Counted from the first letter of the stretch, positions 1 to 7,763 are shown. The stretch: DNA of 17,629 nt from SIG598 sp045605025 (GCA_045605025.1 JAZUPE010000080.1:1-17629); one strand, 5' to 3'. The notes: a model not told the origin generated them from the sequence alone. Numbers and translations: made by a program.

Positions 1-1
1 T

Positions 2-604
2 GCCATGAGCTATCACCTTCCCCTGCCAAAGTTTACGCTGGGGGGAGCCACCACCCGTGCCGGACAGCTTTCGGCGCCCCTGCGTGACCGCTTCGGAATG
101 CTGATGCGTCTGGAGCTGTACACCACCGAAGAACTGAGGGACATTGTCACCCGTTCGGCTTCCATCCTGGGCATTGACATTGACAATGTCGGCGCGCTGG
201 AGCTGGCGTCCCGTTCCCGCGGTACTCCCCGTATCGCCAACCGTCTGCTCAAGCGCACACGTGACTTTGCAGAGGTGGAGGGCAGCGGCATTATTGATGA
301 GCGAATTGCCCGCATGGCTCTGGATCGTCTGGAGATCGACGAACTGGGACTGGACAAGATCGACCGTCTGCTGCTGTCCAGCATTATCCGCTTCTACAAC
401 GGCGGTCCTGTCGGTCTGGATACCATCGCCGCCGCAATCGGCGAAGAGGCGGTGACCATTGAGGATGTGTATGAACCGTATCTGATGCAGATAGGATTTA
501 TCACCCGTACTCCCAGAGGACGGTGCGTTACCCGTTTGGCATACGAGCATCTTGATATGGAATCGCCTTCGGATGTCCAGCCGGGGCAGTCCACTATTTT
601 CTGA
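2..604 (+). CDS. ruvB: Holliday junction branch migration ATPase RuvB, C-terminal part (5' end outside window)
   Basis: RuvB is the hexameric ATP-driven motor that, with RuvA, moves Holliday junctions during recombinational repair. The reading frame is open from the left edge, so only about 200 of the usual ~340 residues are here; the Walker A and B motifs lie outside. Visible are the sensor 1 segment GATTRAG, the arginine-finger segment PLRDRFG, the sensor 2 segment RGTPRIANRLL, and the C-terminal winged-helix DNA-binding domain with GGPVGLDTIAAAIGEE and the near-terminal RTPRGR. The match to E. coli RuvB is close over the whole length. It ends with TGA, and a zinc-ribbon gene follows after 58 bases on the same strand. 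Identification is secure; the ATG near position 5 is an internal methionine and not the start. Confidence 0.97.
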   Translation, partial: AMSYHLPLPKFTLGGATTRAGQLSAPLRDRFGMLMRLELYTTEELRDIVTRSASILGIDIDNVGALELASRSRGTPRIANRLLKRTRDFAEVEGSGIIDERIARMALDRLEIDELGLDKIDRLLLSSIIRFYNGGPVGLDTIAAAIGEEAVTIEDVYEPYLMQIGFITRTPRGRCVTRLAYEHLDMESPSDVQPGQSTIF

Positions 605-662
605 TGAACCATACCGGCGGCAGAAGCCGGAAGAATAAATCTACAGCAAGGAGGATACATAT

Positions 663-1034
663 ATGATCTGCAAATTCTGCGGAAACGAGAATCATGATGA
701 GATGCAGTACTGCGCCATTTGCGGCAAGGAACTGCAGAATACCCTGCTGAACAGTCTGGTCGGAATCAATCCCGACGGATCCTTCAATAACGGAAACTAC
801 AACGCCACCCTCGGCGGAGTGCCTCAGAAGGGTTTTGAGGATACCGGCGGCGGTGCGGCAAGTGGACCACGTCAGTCGGAAACCGACAAGTATTATGAAG
901 AACGCGGAAGTTCCGTTGGAACCATCATTGCCACAATCATTGCGGTTCTTGCACTGCTTGGTGTGGCGGCATACTTCATGATCTTTGCAAACAACGCTCC
1001 TCTGGCACATCTGCGCCAGTATCTGCCTTTCTGA
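663..1034 (+). CDS. Small zinc-ribbon protein with C-terminal membrane helix
   Basis: A 123-residue protein. The N-terminus carries a treble-clef/zinc-ribbon pattern, C3-X2-C6 and C17-X2-C20 (CKFC and CAIC), which should bind one zinc ion. A glycine-, asparagine- and serine-rich linker (about 30-80) leads to one hydrophobic helix at about 85-108, close to the C-terminus, so the ribbon is probably cytoplasmic. Proteins of this layout are common in Clostridia and are annotated only as zinc-ribbon proteins; I cannot name a function. The start is fixed by AAGGAGG at 648-654, eight bases before the ATG. It lies between ruvB and an rRNA-methyltransferase-like gene on the same strand, possibly co-transcribed. 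Confidence 0.85.
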   Translation: MICKFCGNENHDEMQYCAICGKELQNTLLNSLVGINPDGSFNNGNYNATLGGVPQKGFEDTGGGAASGPRQSETDKYYEERGSSVGTIIATIIAVLALLGVAAYFMIFANNAPLAHLRQYLPF

Positions 1035-1104
1035 TAAAGCTTACTGCCATTCGCGGGGAAAGGCTCCATTATTATTCTTAATTCAAGGACGGTGACCGGA
1101 CCCT

Positions 1105-1989
1105 ATGAGGCTGGCAGACAGATGGAAAGACTATGAGCTGCTCGACGCGTCATCCGGAGAGCGGCTGGAACGATGGGGAGATGTTATCCTCATCCGTCCC
1201 GATCCGCAGATTATCTGGAAAACGCCGAAAAAGCATCCCATGTGGAATAAGGCGGACGCGCGATATGTCCGCTCACAGACCGGCGGCGGGCACTGGGACG
1301 TACGCCGCAAGCTTCCTGATTCCTGGCAGATCGGCTATGATGACCTGCGCTTCAACATAAAGCCTATGGGATTCAAGCACACCGGCCTGTTCCCTGAACA
1401 GGCGGTCAACTGGGACTGGATGCGCGAAAAAATCGCCAATGCCGGTCGTGAGATACGTGTACTGAATCTGTTTGCCTACACCGGCGGAGCAACGGCGGCA
1501 TGCCTTTCCGCCGGAGCCTATGTCTGTCACGTGGACGCTTCCAAAGGCATGACTCAGTGGGCGAAGGAAAACGCCGCTTCCTCCGGTCTTGCTGATGTGC
1601 CTCAGCGGTGGATAGTGGACGACTGCGGCAAATTCACCGCGCGTGAACGCCGCCGCAATTCATTGTACGATGCCATTATCATGGATCCTCCCAGCTACGG
1701 ACGAGGACCCAACGGCGAAGTGTGGCATCTGGAGGAACAGATTTATGATCTTGTGGGCAGTGTGGCGGAGGTTCTGACCGATAACCCGCTATTCTTTCTT
1801 ATAAACAGCTACACCACAGGACTGTCCCCCTCGGTCATGAAATACATACTGACCGCTCAGCTCGGCAGCCGCTGGAAGGACGCGGTCATAGAGGCCGACG
1901 AGATCGGTCTGCCGGTTAGCGGCGCTTCACTTGACGGACGCGAACAGGTTCTGCCCTGTGGAGCCACAGCCATTTTCAGCCGCGGCTGA
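1105..1989 (+). CDS. RlmI-like class I SAM-dependent methyltransferase (no PUA domain)
   Basis: A 294-residue protein of the COG1092/RlmI-type methyltransferase group. The SAM-binding motif I is NLFAYTGGAT (121-130), the acidic residue ending strand 2 lies in HVDASKG (142-148), and motif IV is DPPSYGRG (194-201). Characterised relatives (RlmI, RlmK) modify 23S rRNA, so an RNA substrate is likely but is inference. Two departures from RlmI are visible. There is no N-terminal PUA RNA-binding domain, only ~100 residues of a different N-terminal region. Where m5C enzymes carry a catalytic Ser-Cys-Ser after the next strand, this protein reads LINSYTTG and has no cysteine. The target and chemistry may therefore differ. 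A weak purine-rich SD (AAGGACGGTGA) precedes the ATG. Confidence 0.87.
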   Translation: MRLADRWKDYELLDASSGERLERWGDVILIRPDPQIIWKTPKKHPMWNKADARYVRSQTGGGHWDVRRKLPDSWQIGYDDLRFNIKPMGFKHTGLFPEQAVNWDWMREKIANAGREIRVLNLFAYTGGATAACLSAGAYVCHVDASKGMTQWAKENAASSGLADVPQRWIVDDCGKFTARERRRNSLYDAIIMDPPSYGRGPNGEVWHLEEQIYDLVGSVAEVLTDNPLFFLINSYTTGLSPSVMKYILTAQLGSRWKDAVIEADEIGLPVSGASLDGREQVLPCGATAIFSRG

Positions 1990-2026
1990 TTCCGCGGATT
2001 ATCTTCAAAGGAGAACACAGCGCGCA

Positions 2027-2224
2027 ATGAAAAAAAACAAAGCTCGCCGCAGCCGCAGAAGAAAAGAAAAAATCGAATTCCCTGTGATAGTAGTGATGTT
2101 CTTGCTGCTTGTGCTGATTCCGCTCATCTGTTTCTGGCTGGGAACGAAGCATGTTGAGAAAACCGTTCCCGATTATGCGACGGGATATGTGGTGGAGTCG
2201 GCATATAACGATGATATTGACTGA
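2027..2224 (+). CDS. Tiny single-pass membrane protein, function unknown
   Basis: A 65-residue protein. It starts with a very basic stretch (KKNKARRSRRRKEK), followed by one strong transmembrane helix at about 18-39 and a short acidic tail ending NDDID. By the positive-inside rule the basic N-terminus is cytoplasmic and the ~25-residue tail is outside. The reading frame is open further upstream, but AAAGGAG at 2007-2013 and the membrane-protein character favour the ATG at 2027, which lies just after the methyltransferase stop (1989). It resembles no family I can name. Its position between two same-strand genes suggests an operon member. Confidence 0.65.
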   Translation: MKKNKARRSRRRKEKIEFPVIVVMFLLLVLIPLICFWLGTKHVEKTVPDYATGYVVESAYNDDID

Positions 2225-2262
2225 AAATATGTACTGACATCAAAAGCACACAAGGAAATAAT

Positions 2263-2847
2263 ATGAAATTCTGTGTCCTTATGGGAAGTCCGAGGCTGAA
2301 CGGGAACACCGCTGAACTTTGCTCCCGTTTTATGGACAGACTGCATGAGCTTGGCGCAGAGACGGAGTACGTCTGCCTTTCTCAGCTTGACATCAGACCT
2401 TGTCTTGGCTGCTACGCCTGTCAGAATGTAAGTGGAGCTTACGGTTGTGCGCAGCAGGATGATATGCATCTTGTGGTGGAAGCCATCCAAGCCTGCGACT
2501 GCCTCGTGCTGGCGACCCCTATTTTCTCCTGGTACTGCACTGCACAGATGAAAGCCGTGCTGGACAGACATTACGGACTCAACAAATACTACGGTGAGGC
2601 GCAGGGATCGCTGTGGGCAGGTAAGCACGTTGCCGTCATTGCCACCCACGGTTACAAAGCAGATTACGCAATCTCACCCTTTGTCACAGGAGTTCAGAGA
2701 CTGTGTGAGCATTCAGCACTGGTATTCGACGGTGTTTATTCGGTGCAGGATACCGACGATCTGGCCTCCTTTCAGACGGAAGAAGCGATCGCTGGAGCGC
2801 GTGCCTTCGCCGACCGTCTGGTGGAAGCGCTGAGCAAAGCGGATTAA
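2263..2847 (+). CDS. Flavodoxin-fold NAD(P)H-dependent oxidoreductase, possible iron-sulfur flavoprotein
   Basis: A 194-residue protein of the NADPH-dependent FMN reductase / iron-sulfur flavoprotein group. The FMN phosphate loop is GSPRLNGNT (8-16), and the second flavin contact region is ATPIFSWYCTAQMKAVLDR. Between them lies a compact cysteine cluster, C47-X2-C50-X2-C53-X8-C62. This resembles the C-X2-C-X2-C-X4-7-C motif that holds the 4Fe-4S cluster in archaeal iron-sulfur flavoproteins, with a slightly longer last gap. It should transfer electrons in the cytoplasm of an anaerobe; the partner is unknown. The start is supported by AAGGA at 2252-2256, six bases before the ATG. It is the last gene of the rightward cluster, followed by a terminator at 2888-2939. 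Confidence 0.88.
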   Translation: MKFCVLMGSPRLNGNTAELCSRFMDRLHELGAETEYVCLSQLDIRPCLGCYACQNVSGAYGCAQQDDMHLVVEAIQACDCLVLATPIFSWYCTAQMKAVLDRHYGLNKYYGEAQGSLWAGKHVAVIATHGYKADYAISPFVTGVQRLCEHSALVFDGVYSVQDTDDLASFQTEEAIAGARAFADRLVEALSKAD

Positions 2848-2887
2848 CGTCCTGTGTCTGTGTGAAAACAACCCTACAATCAAACAA

Positions 2888-2939
2888 AACAGCACTCCCT
2901 GTGCTGCCGGTTCGCGGCGCATCATGGAGTGCTGTTTTT
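2888..2939 (+). terminator. Rho-independent terminator after the flavoprotein gene
   Basis: Arms AACAGCACTCC (2888-2898) and GGAGTGCTGTT (2926-2936) pair perfectly over 11 bases, and the 3' side runs into TTTTT ending at 2939. The 27-base loop is long and contains GC-rich sequence that may form its own small stem. It ends the rightward cluster begun upstream of the window. Confidence 0.85.
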
Positions 2940-3028
2940 AGCGCAAAAATATAAAAGCCCTCCGGTTCCGGACCCGAGCCGGCACGACCAACGACGCGCC
3001 GGCTTACGAACATGGGAAAGGGAGGTAT

Positions 3029-3130
3029 ATGATGAAAAGGAAACTGGCATCGAATAATCATTGTTGCTTGGATGAATCCAATACCAGTGCAGAAAGCAAA
3101 TTGAAAATCAATCCTTGCGGATGGTCTTGA
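3029..3130 (+). CDS. Possible 33-residue peptide with strong ribosome binding site
   Basis: A short open frame (ATG at 3029 or 3032, TGA at 3128-3130) sits behind AAAGGGAGG at 3017-3025. The predicted peptide starts MMKRKLASNNHCC and ends INPCGWS. It is basic at the N-terminus and has three cysteines and several Ser/Thr residues. Its last 23 bases overlap the 3' end of the convergent regulator gene. Upstream, CCTCC at 2959-2963 could pair with the GGAGG of the SD, and two copies of GCCGGC can form a hairpin in between. No clear promoter was found. It could be a genuine small gene, a leader peptide or chance; the SD is the only positive evidence. Confidence 0.25.
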   Translation: MMKRKLASNNHCCLDESNTSAESKLKINPCGWS

Positions 3131-3554
3131 CCATCTTGGCGACCTGCGCGATCTCGCCGATAATGGTGAATCGGGCGACACGGTTCTTTTCGTCAAAATC
3201 AAAAATGAATCGCAGGGAGGGATCGGCAAAGCCGTTATACTGATCGGTCAGTTTCTGAACCAACGGAGCAACCGCTTCTGCGCTTTCGGCAGGATAGTCG
3301 ACTACCGAACACACGCTTACCGAACTGCGGCTATGCGGTTTAAGGAAGGCTTCCACCTCGGAGGCTGCTGCACGGCTGATATCCCTGCGGGATCCGGCTT
3401 CAGTGAATATGGCAGTGATGTTTTCTTCAGTGAAGCGCCACTGAGCGCCCACCTTTCTTCCGGTCAGACGACCATCGGCAAGATAATTGCGAATGGTGCG
3501 GCTGGTCAGTCCGGTCATCTGCGCTACATCTTCAACGGTGTACAGCTTTTCCAT
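3108..3554 (-). CDS. Helix-turn-helix regulator with a C-terminal alpha/beta domain (regulator A)
   Basis: A 148-residue protein. Residues 4-50 form a MerR/excisionase-type winged helix-turn-helix (YTVEDVAQMTGLTSRTIRNY, then the wing with QWRFTEENI). An Arg/Ser-rich linker leads to a C-terminal domain (about 75-148) of alternating strands and helices, containing SVCSVVDYPAESAEAVAPL and LRFIFDFDEKNRVARFTIIG, which may bind a ligand or mediate dimerisation. I do not recognise that domain. The frame is open 10 codons upstream, but CAGGAGG eight bases before the ATG at 3554 fixes the start. It is a full-length paralogue of the protein at 11668-12120. The promoter carries three phased repeats suited to autoregulation (inference). 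It is divergent from the VanW-family gene. Confidence 0.85.
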   Translation of the reverse strand: MEKLYTVEDVAQMTGLTSRTIRNYLADGRLTGRKVGAQWRFTEENITAIFTEAGSRRDISRAAASEVEAFLKPHSRSSVSVCSVVDYPAESAEAVAPLVQKLTDQYNGFADPSLRFIFDFDEKNRVARFTIIGEIAQVAKMVKTIRKD

Positions 3555-3579
3555 AAGTCTTCCTCCTGTTTCGTGTAGG

Positions 3580-3605
3580 TTCATTATATTTCATTATTTT
3601 TCATT
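3580..3605. repeat. Three TTCATT repeats at 10-base spacing over the regulator A promoter
   Basis: TTCATT occurs at 3580-3585, 3590-3595 and 3600-3605 (AATGAA on the transcribed strand), each copy one helical turn from the next. They cover the -10, fill the spacer and abut the -35. The arrangement suggests an operator bound on one DNA face, most simply by regulator A itself; this is inference. Confidence 0.6.
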
Positions 3606-3611
3606 TGTCAA
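3583..3611 (-). promoter_or_regulatory. Perfect-consensus sigma-A promoter of regulator A
   Basis: On the minus strand, TTGACA (3606-3611) and TATAAT (3583-3588) are separated by exactly 17 bases, and the start codon lies 29 bases past the -10. All 12 hexamer bases match consensus, which is rare and implies strong basal transcription kept in check by a repressor. Confidence 0.9.
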
Positions 3612-3732
3612 TATTTTCCTGCAGATTTTTGTCATATTTTTCTTTAAAATTACAGGCTGTAAAGCAGATATCCTTAACGGCTTTTGCGCAGTTCCGCAAT
3701 GATTAAGAATCTATGAAATTTCGCACCACTGC

Positions 3733-3761
3733 TTGAAAAATCCGCATTAATGGGATATTAT
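3733..3761 (+). promoter_or_regulatory. Promoter of the VanW-family gene
   Basis: TTGAAA (3733-3738) and TATTAT (3756-3761) are separated by 17 bases, each one base from consensus. About 70 bases of untranslated leader precede the start at 3837. Confidence 0.65.
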
Positions 3762-3836
3762 TAGTTTGTATTGGTGTCTGCAGACAACTGCGGAGCAAAT
3801 GCTACCCATTTTACCGTAAAGGAGGTTCGATACGGT

Positions 3837-6170
3837 ATGCCAGGATACAACAGAAACCGCAGCTTCCAGTTTGAACCGGGAGATGATCGCCCTCTCAGAG
3901 AAATCCGTGCCGAGCGCAGCAATGCTGCCCGTGCCGGTGATGATGTTTTCTTTGATGACGATTTTGATGATGTACGTTCGCAGCCGGCGAACCATGCCCG
4001 TCGTCCTCAGCCAAGGCGCAATCCCCGTGACGACGAGCAGTTTGATAACTACCGTCCCGGAACGATGCTGGGACAGGCTGAGGAGGAAGAACGGCGCAGG
4101 CAGGAGCAGGCAAAGGCTCAGCCGGCACGCCGTCGCTCTGCCCGTGTTGACGAAAACTATGAAGCCAGTTTCGATGATGATTTCGACGACGATATTATCC
4201 CGAGACGCAAGGCGGCACCGCCGTCCATAGAGAATTACCGTCCGCCCAGACGCGGATACAGCCGTGCAAACAATTTCGGCGAGGACTATGACGAGGAACA
4301 GTTCCGCAATGAGTTTGGTGGAATCAAAGGTCTGGGTGTCCGTCAGCGCCAGCTCAGTGAGCAGGAGCAGATTGAACGCCGTCGTCGTGAACGTCGTGAA
4401 CGTGAGCTGATAGAAAGTGACGGCTACCGCGGCGGACGTGAAATGATGGTTGACAGTGTCTACGACGGCAGCGTGGGTGTTCCAAAGCTGTTTGCCGATT
4501 ACTTCCGTGATGACTACGAGCCGCAGAGACGCGTCATAGTAACCGGCGGCAGAACTTCCTATGTGCGCCGCCGTGCCAACAAGGCGATTGTTTCCGTTGT
4601 AGCAGCGGTTATGGTTTTTGCGGTAATAATCGGAGCTTTTGTGTTCATCAGCGCAAACCGTGTTTCCACTCCTCTCAATGTTTCCACTGCTCTGAGCAGC
4701 ATGGACGCAAACACGTCTCTGATGCTCATTAAGCACACCGTTGACGGTACTCTTTCCACGAAGAGTCTTGCTGTTACATACACAGGCACAGCCGGACAGA
4801 ACGGAACCGGACTGTTCCGTCTTTCCGACTGCGGCTTTGAGTATACCGAGAATGAGGACGGTACCGTCGAATATATTGAGGTCAAGGATGCGGAAGGCAA
4901 AGCAACCAACCATACCTACCGCACCATAGGTTCCATACGCTTTGACGAAACAGCGGTCATCAACTTCCTTAACGACCTCGTCGGCGAAGATGGCGAGCCT
5001 ATGCGCGAACCTACCCATGAGGTCAAGCTGCTGCTGGATCCGGAAACGTGGGAATACAGCGCGGAACTGGTTGTCACTGCCGGAGCCGATGGATATGGTA
5101 TCGACTACAATAATTTCATTGACCGCACCATGGAGGCCATCAACACCGGTGTCTATGATCCCATCGAGACCGAACTGCAGGTCACCAAAACCTCGGAGAT
5201 TGATGTAGAGACCATACACAAGCAGGTTTATAAAGAGCCGGTGGATGCTTTCTCGGTGACCGACGGTCTGGGTCAGACCACCTACACTGAGCACGTCATC
5301 GGAATGGACTTCAGCACTTCCGAACTGCAGCAGATCATCAACGGCAGTAACGAGGACAAGTGGACTATGGATCTAAAGATATCCGTGCCCACACTGACCA
5401 TTCAGGAACTGCGAAAGAACGAATGTCCCGACCTGCTGGCTACCTACTACACCGAGTTCAACGCAAATAACGTAGGTCGTACCAGCAACATCAAGAAGTG
5501 CTGCGAGTACATCAACAATTTCTACGCGGAGAATCCCATGCAGCCGGGAGATGAGTTCTCCTTCAACGGTGTTGTCGGTCAGCGTACCGCTGAGCGAGGA
5601 TTCTCCAAGGCTACCGTTTACTCCTCCGAAGGTACCGATGAGGACTTTGGCGGCGGCATTTGCCAGGTATCGTCCACTCTGTACTACACCACAATACTTG
5701 CCAACCTTGAGACGGTGGAGCGCAGAAACCACATGTTTACAGTAGGTTACATGTTCAACAAGGATCATACCCAGCAGACCTTCCACAACGATGCCACCGT
5801 AAACTGGGGCTCCATCGACTATAAGTTCAGAAACAACAAGCAGTACCCCATCCGGATTGAGCTTATCGTTTCCGGCAGCACCCTCACCTGCAACATCTGG
5901 GGAACATGGGACGGCTTTACCGCCGATCTGCTGCCCGACGAACAGGATTACATCGGCTACAAGACCATCTATCACAAGAAGAAGGATGGCAAGTCCAATC
6001 AGACCGGTCAGCCCGGCAGAATCATCGACTCCTACCGCAAGGTTTACTACAACGGTGAGCCCTATTATGAGAAGAATATCTTTGAGCACACCAGCAACTA
6101 CCTGCCTCTCATGGAGGTCAAGTACGTTTCTTCTCCCCCCGCCGGCAGAGAGTTCGATGTAGAGTATTAA
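3837..6170 (+). CDS. Membrane-anchored VanW-family cell-envelope protein with long charged cytoplasmic N-terminus
   Basis: A 777-residue protein. Residues 1-~245 are low-complexity, rich in Asp, Glu, Arg, Gln and Pro, with acidic clusters such as VFFDDDFDDV (37-46) and SFDDDFDDDII (111-121). One transmembrane helix follows at about 250-272 (KAIVSVVAAVMVFAVIIGAF), then an extracellular region resembling the PG_binding_4-type domain of VanW/YoaR proteins. The VanW domain spans about 550-690 and includes the family signature GGGICQVSSTLYYT near 604. The C-terminal ~70 residues look like a G5-type domain (KVYYNGEPYYEKN). VanW proteins occur in some vancomycin-resistance clusters, but their activity is not established and there is no van cluster here, so a peptidoglycan-related envelope role is inferred. 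Start chosen from TAAAGGAGG at 3817-3825. Confidence 0.88.
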   Translation: MPGYNRNRSFQFEPGDDRPLREIRAERSNAARAGDDVFFDDDFDDVRSQPANHARRPQPRRNPRDDEQFDNYRPGTMLGQAEEEERRRQEQAKAQPARRRSARVDENYEASFDDDFDDDIIPRRKAAPPSIENYRPPRRGYSRANNFGEDYDEEQFRNEFGGIKGLGVRQRQLSEQEQIERRRRERRERELIESDGYRGGREMMVDSVYDGSVGVPKLFADYFRDDYEPQRRVIVTGGRTSYVRRRANKAIVSVVAAVMVFAVIIGAFVFISANRVSTPLNVSTALSSMDANTSLMLIKHTVDGTLSTKSLAVTYTGTAGQNGTGLFRLSDCGFEYTENEDGTVEYIEVKDAEGKATNHTYRTIGSIRFDETAVINFLNDLVGEDGEPMREPTHEVKLLLDPETWEYSAELVVTAGADGYGIDYNNFIDRTMEAINTGVYDPIETELQVTKTSEIDVETIHKQVYKEPVDAFSVTDGLGQTTYTEHVIGMDFSTSELQQIINGSNEDKWTMDLKISVPTLTIQELRKNECPDLLATYYTEFNANNVGRTSNIKKCCEYINNFYAENPMQPGDEFSFNGVVGQRTAERGFSKATVYSSEGTDEDFGGGICQVSSTLYYTTILANLETVERRNHMFTVGYMFNKDHTQQTFHNDATVNWGSIDYKFRNNKQYPIRIELIVSGSTLTCNIWGTWDGFTADLLPDEQDYIGYKTIYHKKKDGKSNQTGQPGRIIDSYRKVYYNGEPYYEKNIFEHTSNYLPLMEVKYVSSPPAGREFDVEY

Positions 6171-6177
6171 ACATCAC

Positions 6178-6218
6178 AAAAGCCGCAGAACAGCGAAAAA
6201 ACTGTTCTGCGGCTTTTT
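6178..6218. terminator. Two-way terminator between the VanW-family gene and the MATE gene
   Basis: AGCCGCAGAACAG (6181-6193) pairs perfectly with CTGTTCTGCGGCT (6202-6214), with loop CGAAAAAA. It is flanked by AAAA on the left and TTTTT on the right, so it can end transcription from both convergent genes. Confidence 0.93.
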
Positions 6219-6305
6219 AGTGAGACATAAAAATATCAGATGCCGCCAATCGTTCGGACCGGCGGCGTTCTGCGTCAAAGGGGATTATTGATATGCGAAG
6301 CCGGA

Positions 6306-7691
6306 TTATTCCGCGCCGGATACCAGATCCAGCTTTCTCCAGCCGCCCTTTTTCCATCGGGTAACAAATATTATTCCACGCAGGAATTCGTCACAGGCCA
6401 TAGCGATCCATACGCCAACCAGACCCAGTCCGCACACCACGCCAAGAATATAGCTCAGCAGCACGGCGATGACCCATGAGGATGTGATAGTGGTAATGAC
6501 AGGGAAATTGACATCACCGGCGGTCTGCAGAGCTTTAATGACCACAAGGCTTGTGGAACGTCCGATTTCAAGAATGATCTCCAGCAGCATGATCTTCTTG
6601 CACAGAGCGAGGATATCGTCGCGCAGCAGCAGAGCTTCAGGGTCACCGCTATTGCCCATAAACAAGCCGATAACCGGCTTGCTGAATATCCAAAGCAGTG
6701 TGGATATGGTGACAGTGGTGCACACGGCGGTGGTCAGAGAACGCATGACGCGGCGATTGGCATCGTCATGTCGCTTGTTGCCCAGCATATAGCCGGTGAC
6801 CACCATGGTGGCTTCGCCAATTGCAAAGGAAAGCATATAGGAGAAGGTAACCACCGACTGTACGTAGATCTTTGAATTGACCGCAACCAGTCCCATGGTG
6901 TTTATCATAATCATAATGACCAGCTGGGAGACGTTGTAAGAGATGCTTTCGCCTGCGGAGGGGCCGCCGATCTTGATCATATATTTTAAGTCGGCAAAGG
7001 GGAAAGGTCTGAGCAGCTTCCAATTGAATTTGCCCAGCTTGACCCGGAAAATAATACTCAGAAGGATTGCGCCTGTCGCACGGGAAATCGCGGTTGCAAG
7101 AGCAGCGCCGCTCACGCCCAGTTCGGGGAACGGGCCGATGCCGTAAATAAGCACCCAGTTGCCCAGAATGTTGATCACATTGACAAGGGCGGTGACCATC
7201 AGCGGCCAGGTCATCATGGAGTTGCTCTTGAGGAAAGAGGTGTACGCCATAACCAGCGCCTGAAAGATAACCGTACCGCCGGTTATGCGCAGGTATTTCA
7301 CCGCACCCTCAAGCACCGCGCCCTCCTGCACCTGCATGAAGTGAAAAATGGGTCGGCCAAGGAAAATACATATCAGCCCGATAAAGACCGACACAATCAC
7401 ATTGCACAGTATGGCGAGGATGTAGATGACCTGCTCCTTGCGGCTGTCGCCTGCGCCCTTGAACTGGCTGATGAGGATTACCGAGGCGAGGTTCAGCACG
7501 GAAAAGAACATCATCAGTATGCTGGAGATCTGATTTGCGTTGCCGATGGAAGCGACGGCGGTCTGGGAGTAGTTTCCCACCATCATCTGGTCGATGGTGT
7601 TCACTGCCATGTTCATCAGGTATGACAGGAATATTGGAAGTGTCAGCCGGATCATATATCCTTTGCGGCTCAGTATCTGTTGAGCGTTCAT
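6306..7691 (-). CDS. MATE-family multidrug/toxic compound exporter
   Basis: A 461-residue integral membrane protein with the 12-helix layout of the MATE family, which exports drugs or metabolites using a sodium or proton gradient. Family-typical sequence includes TLPIFLSYLMNMAVNTIDQM in helix 1 and SGAALATAISRATGAILLSI in the first half, with the matching second half starting near IGGPSAGESISYNVSQLVIM. Length is normal for the family. The ATG at 7691 has AAAGGAGG eight to ten bases upstream, and a TTGAAT-17-TATAAT promoter precedes it. It stands alone, convergent with the VanW-family gene across a shared terminator. The substrate cannot be told from the sequence. Confidence 0.95.
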   Translation of the reverse strand: MNAQQILSRKGYMIRLTLPIFLSYLMNMAVNTIDQMMVGNYSQTAVASIGNANQISSILMMFFSVLNLASVILISQFKGAGDSRKEQVIYILAILCNVIVSVFIGLICIFLGRPIFHFMQVQEGAVLEGAVKYLRITGGTVIFQALVMAYTSFLKSNSMMTWPLMVTALVNVINILGNWVLIYGIGPFPELGVSGAALATAISRATGAILLSIIFRVKLGKFNWKLLRPFPFADLKYMIKIGGPSAGESISYNVSQLVIMIMINTMGLVAVNSKIYVQSVVTFSYMLSFAIGEATMVVTGYMLGNKRHDDANRRVMRSLTTAVCTTVTISTLLWIFSKPVIGLFMGNSGDPEALLLRDDILALCKKIMLLEIILEIGRSTSLVVIKALQTAGDVNFPVITTITSSWVIAVLLSYILGVVCGLGLVGVWIAMACDEFLRGIIFVTRWKKGGWRKLDLVSGAE

Positions 7692-7730
7692 ATCGCGCCC
7701 TCCTTTGCAATATATTGTCCAAACGGGGCG

Positions 7731-7759
7731 ATTATAGCATTGTACGGCGGATTATTCAA
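7731..7759 (-). promoter_or_regulatory. Promoter of the MATE gene
   Basis: On the minus strand, TTGAAT (7754-7759) and a perfect TATAAT (7731-7736) are 17 bases apart, about 40 bases before the ATG at 7691. Confidence 0.75.
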
Positions 7760-7763
7760 TACA

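Noticed and set aside
3747..5294. Long open frame on the minus strand opposite the VanW-family gene
   Set aside because: It is a mirror frame created by codon bias of the real gene; its product is low-complexity, and no SD or promoter serves it.
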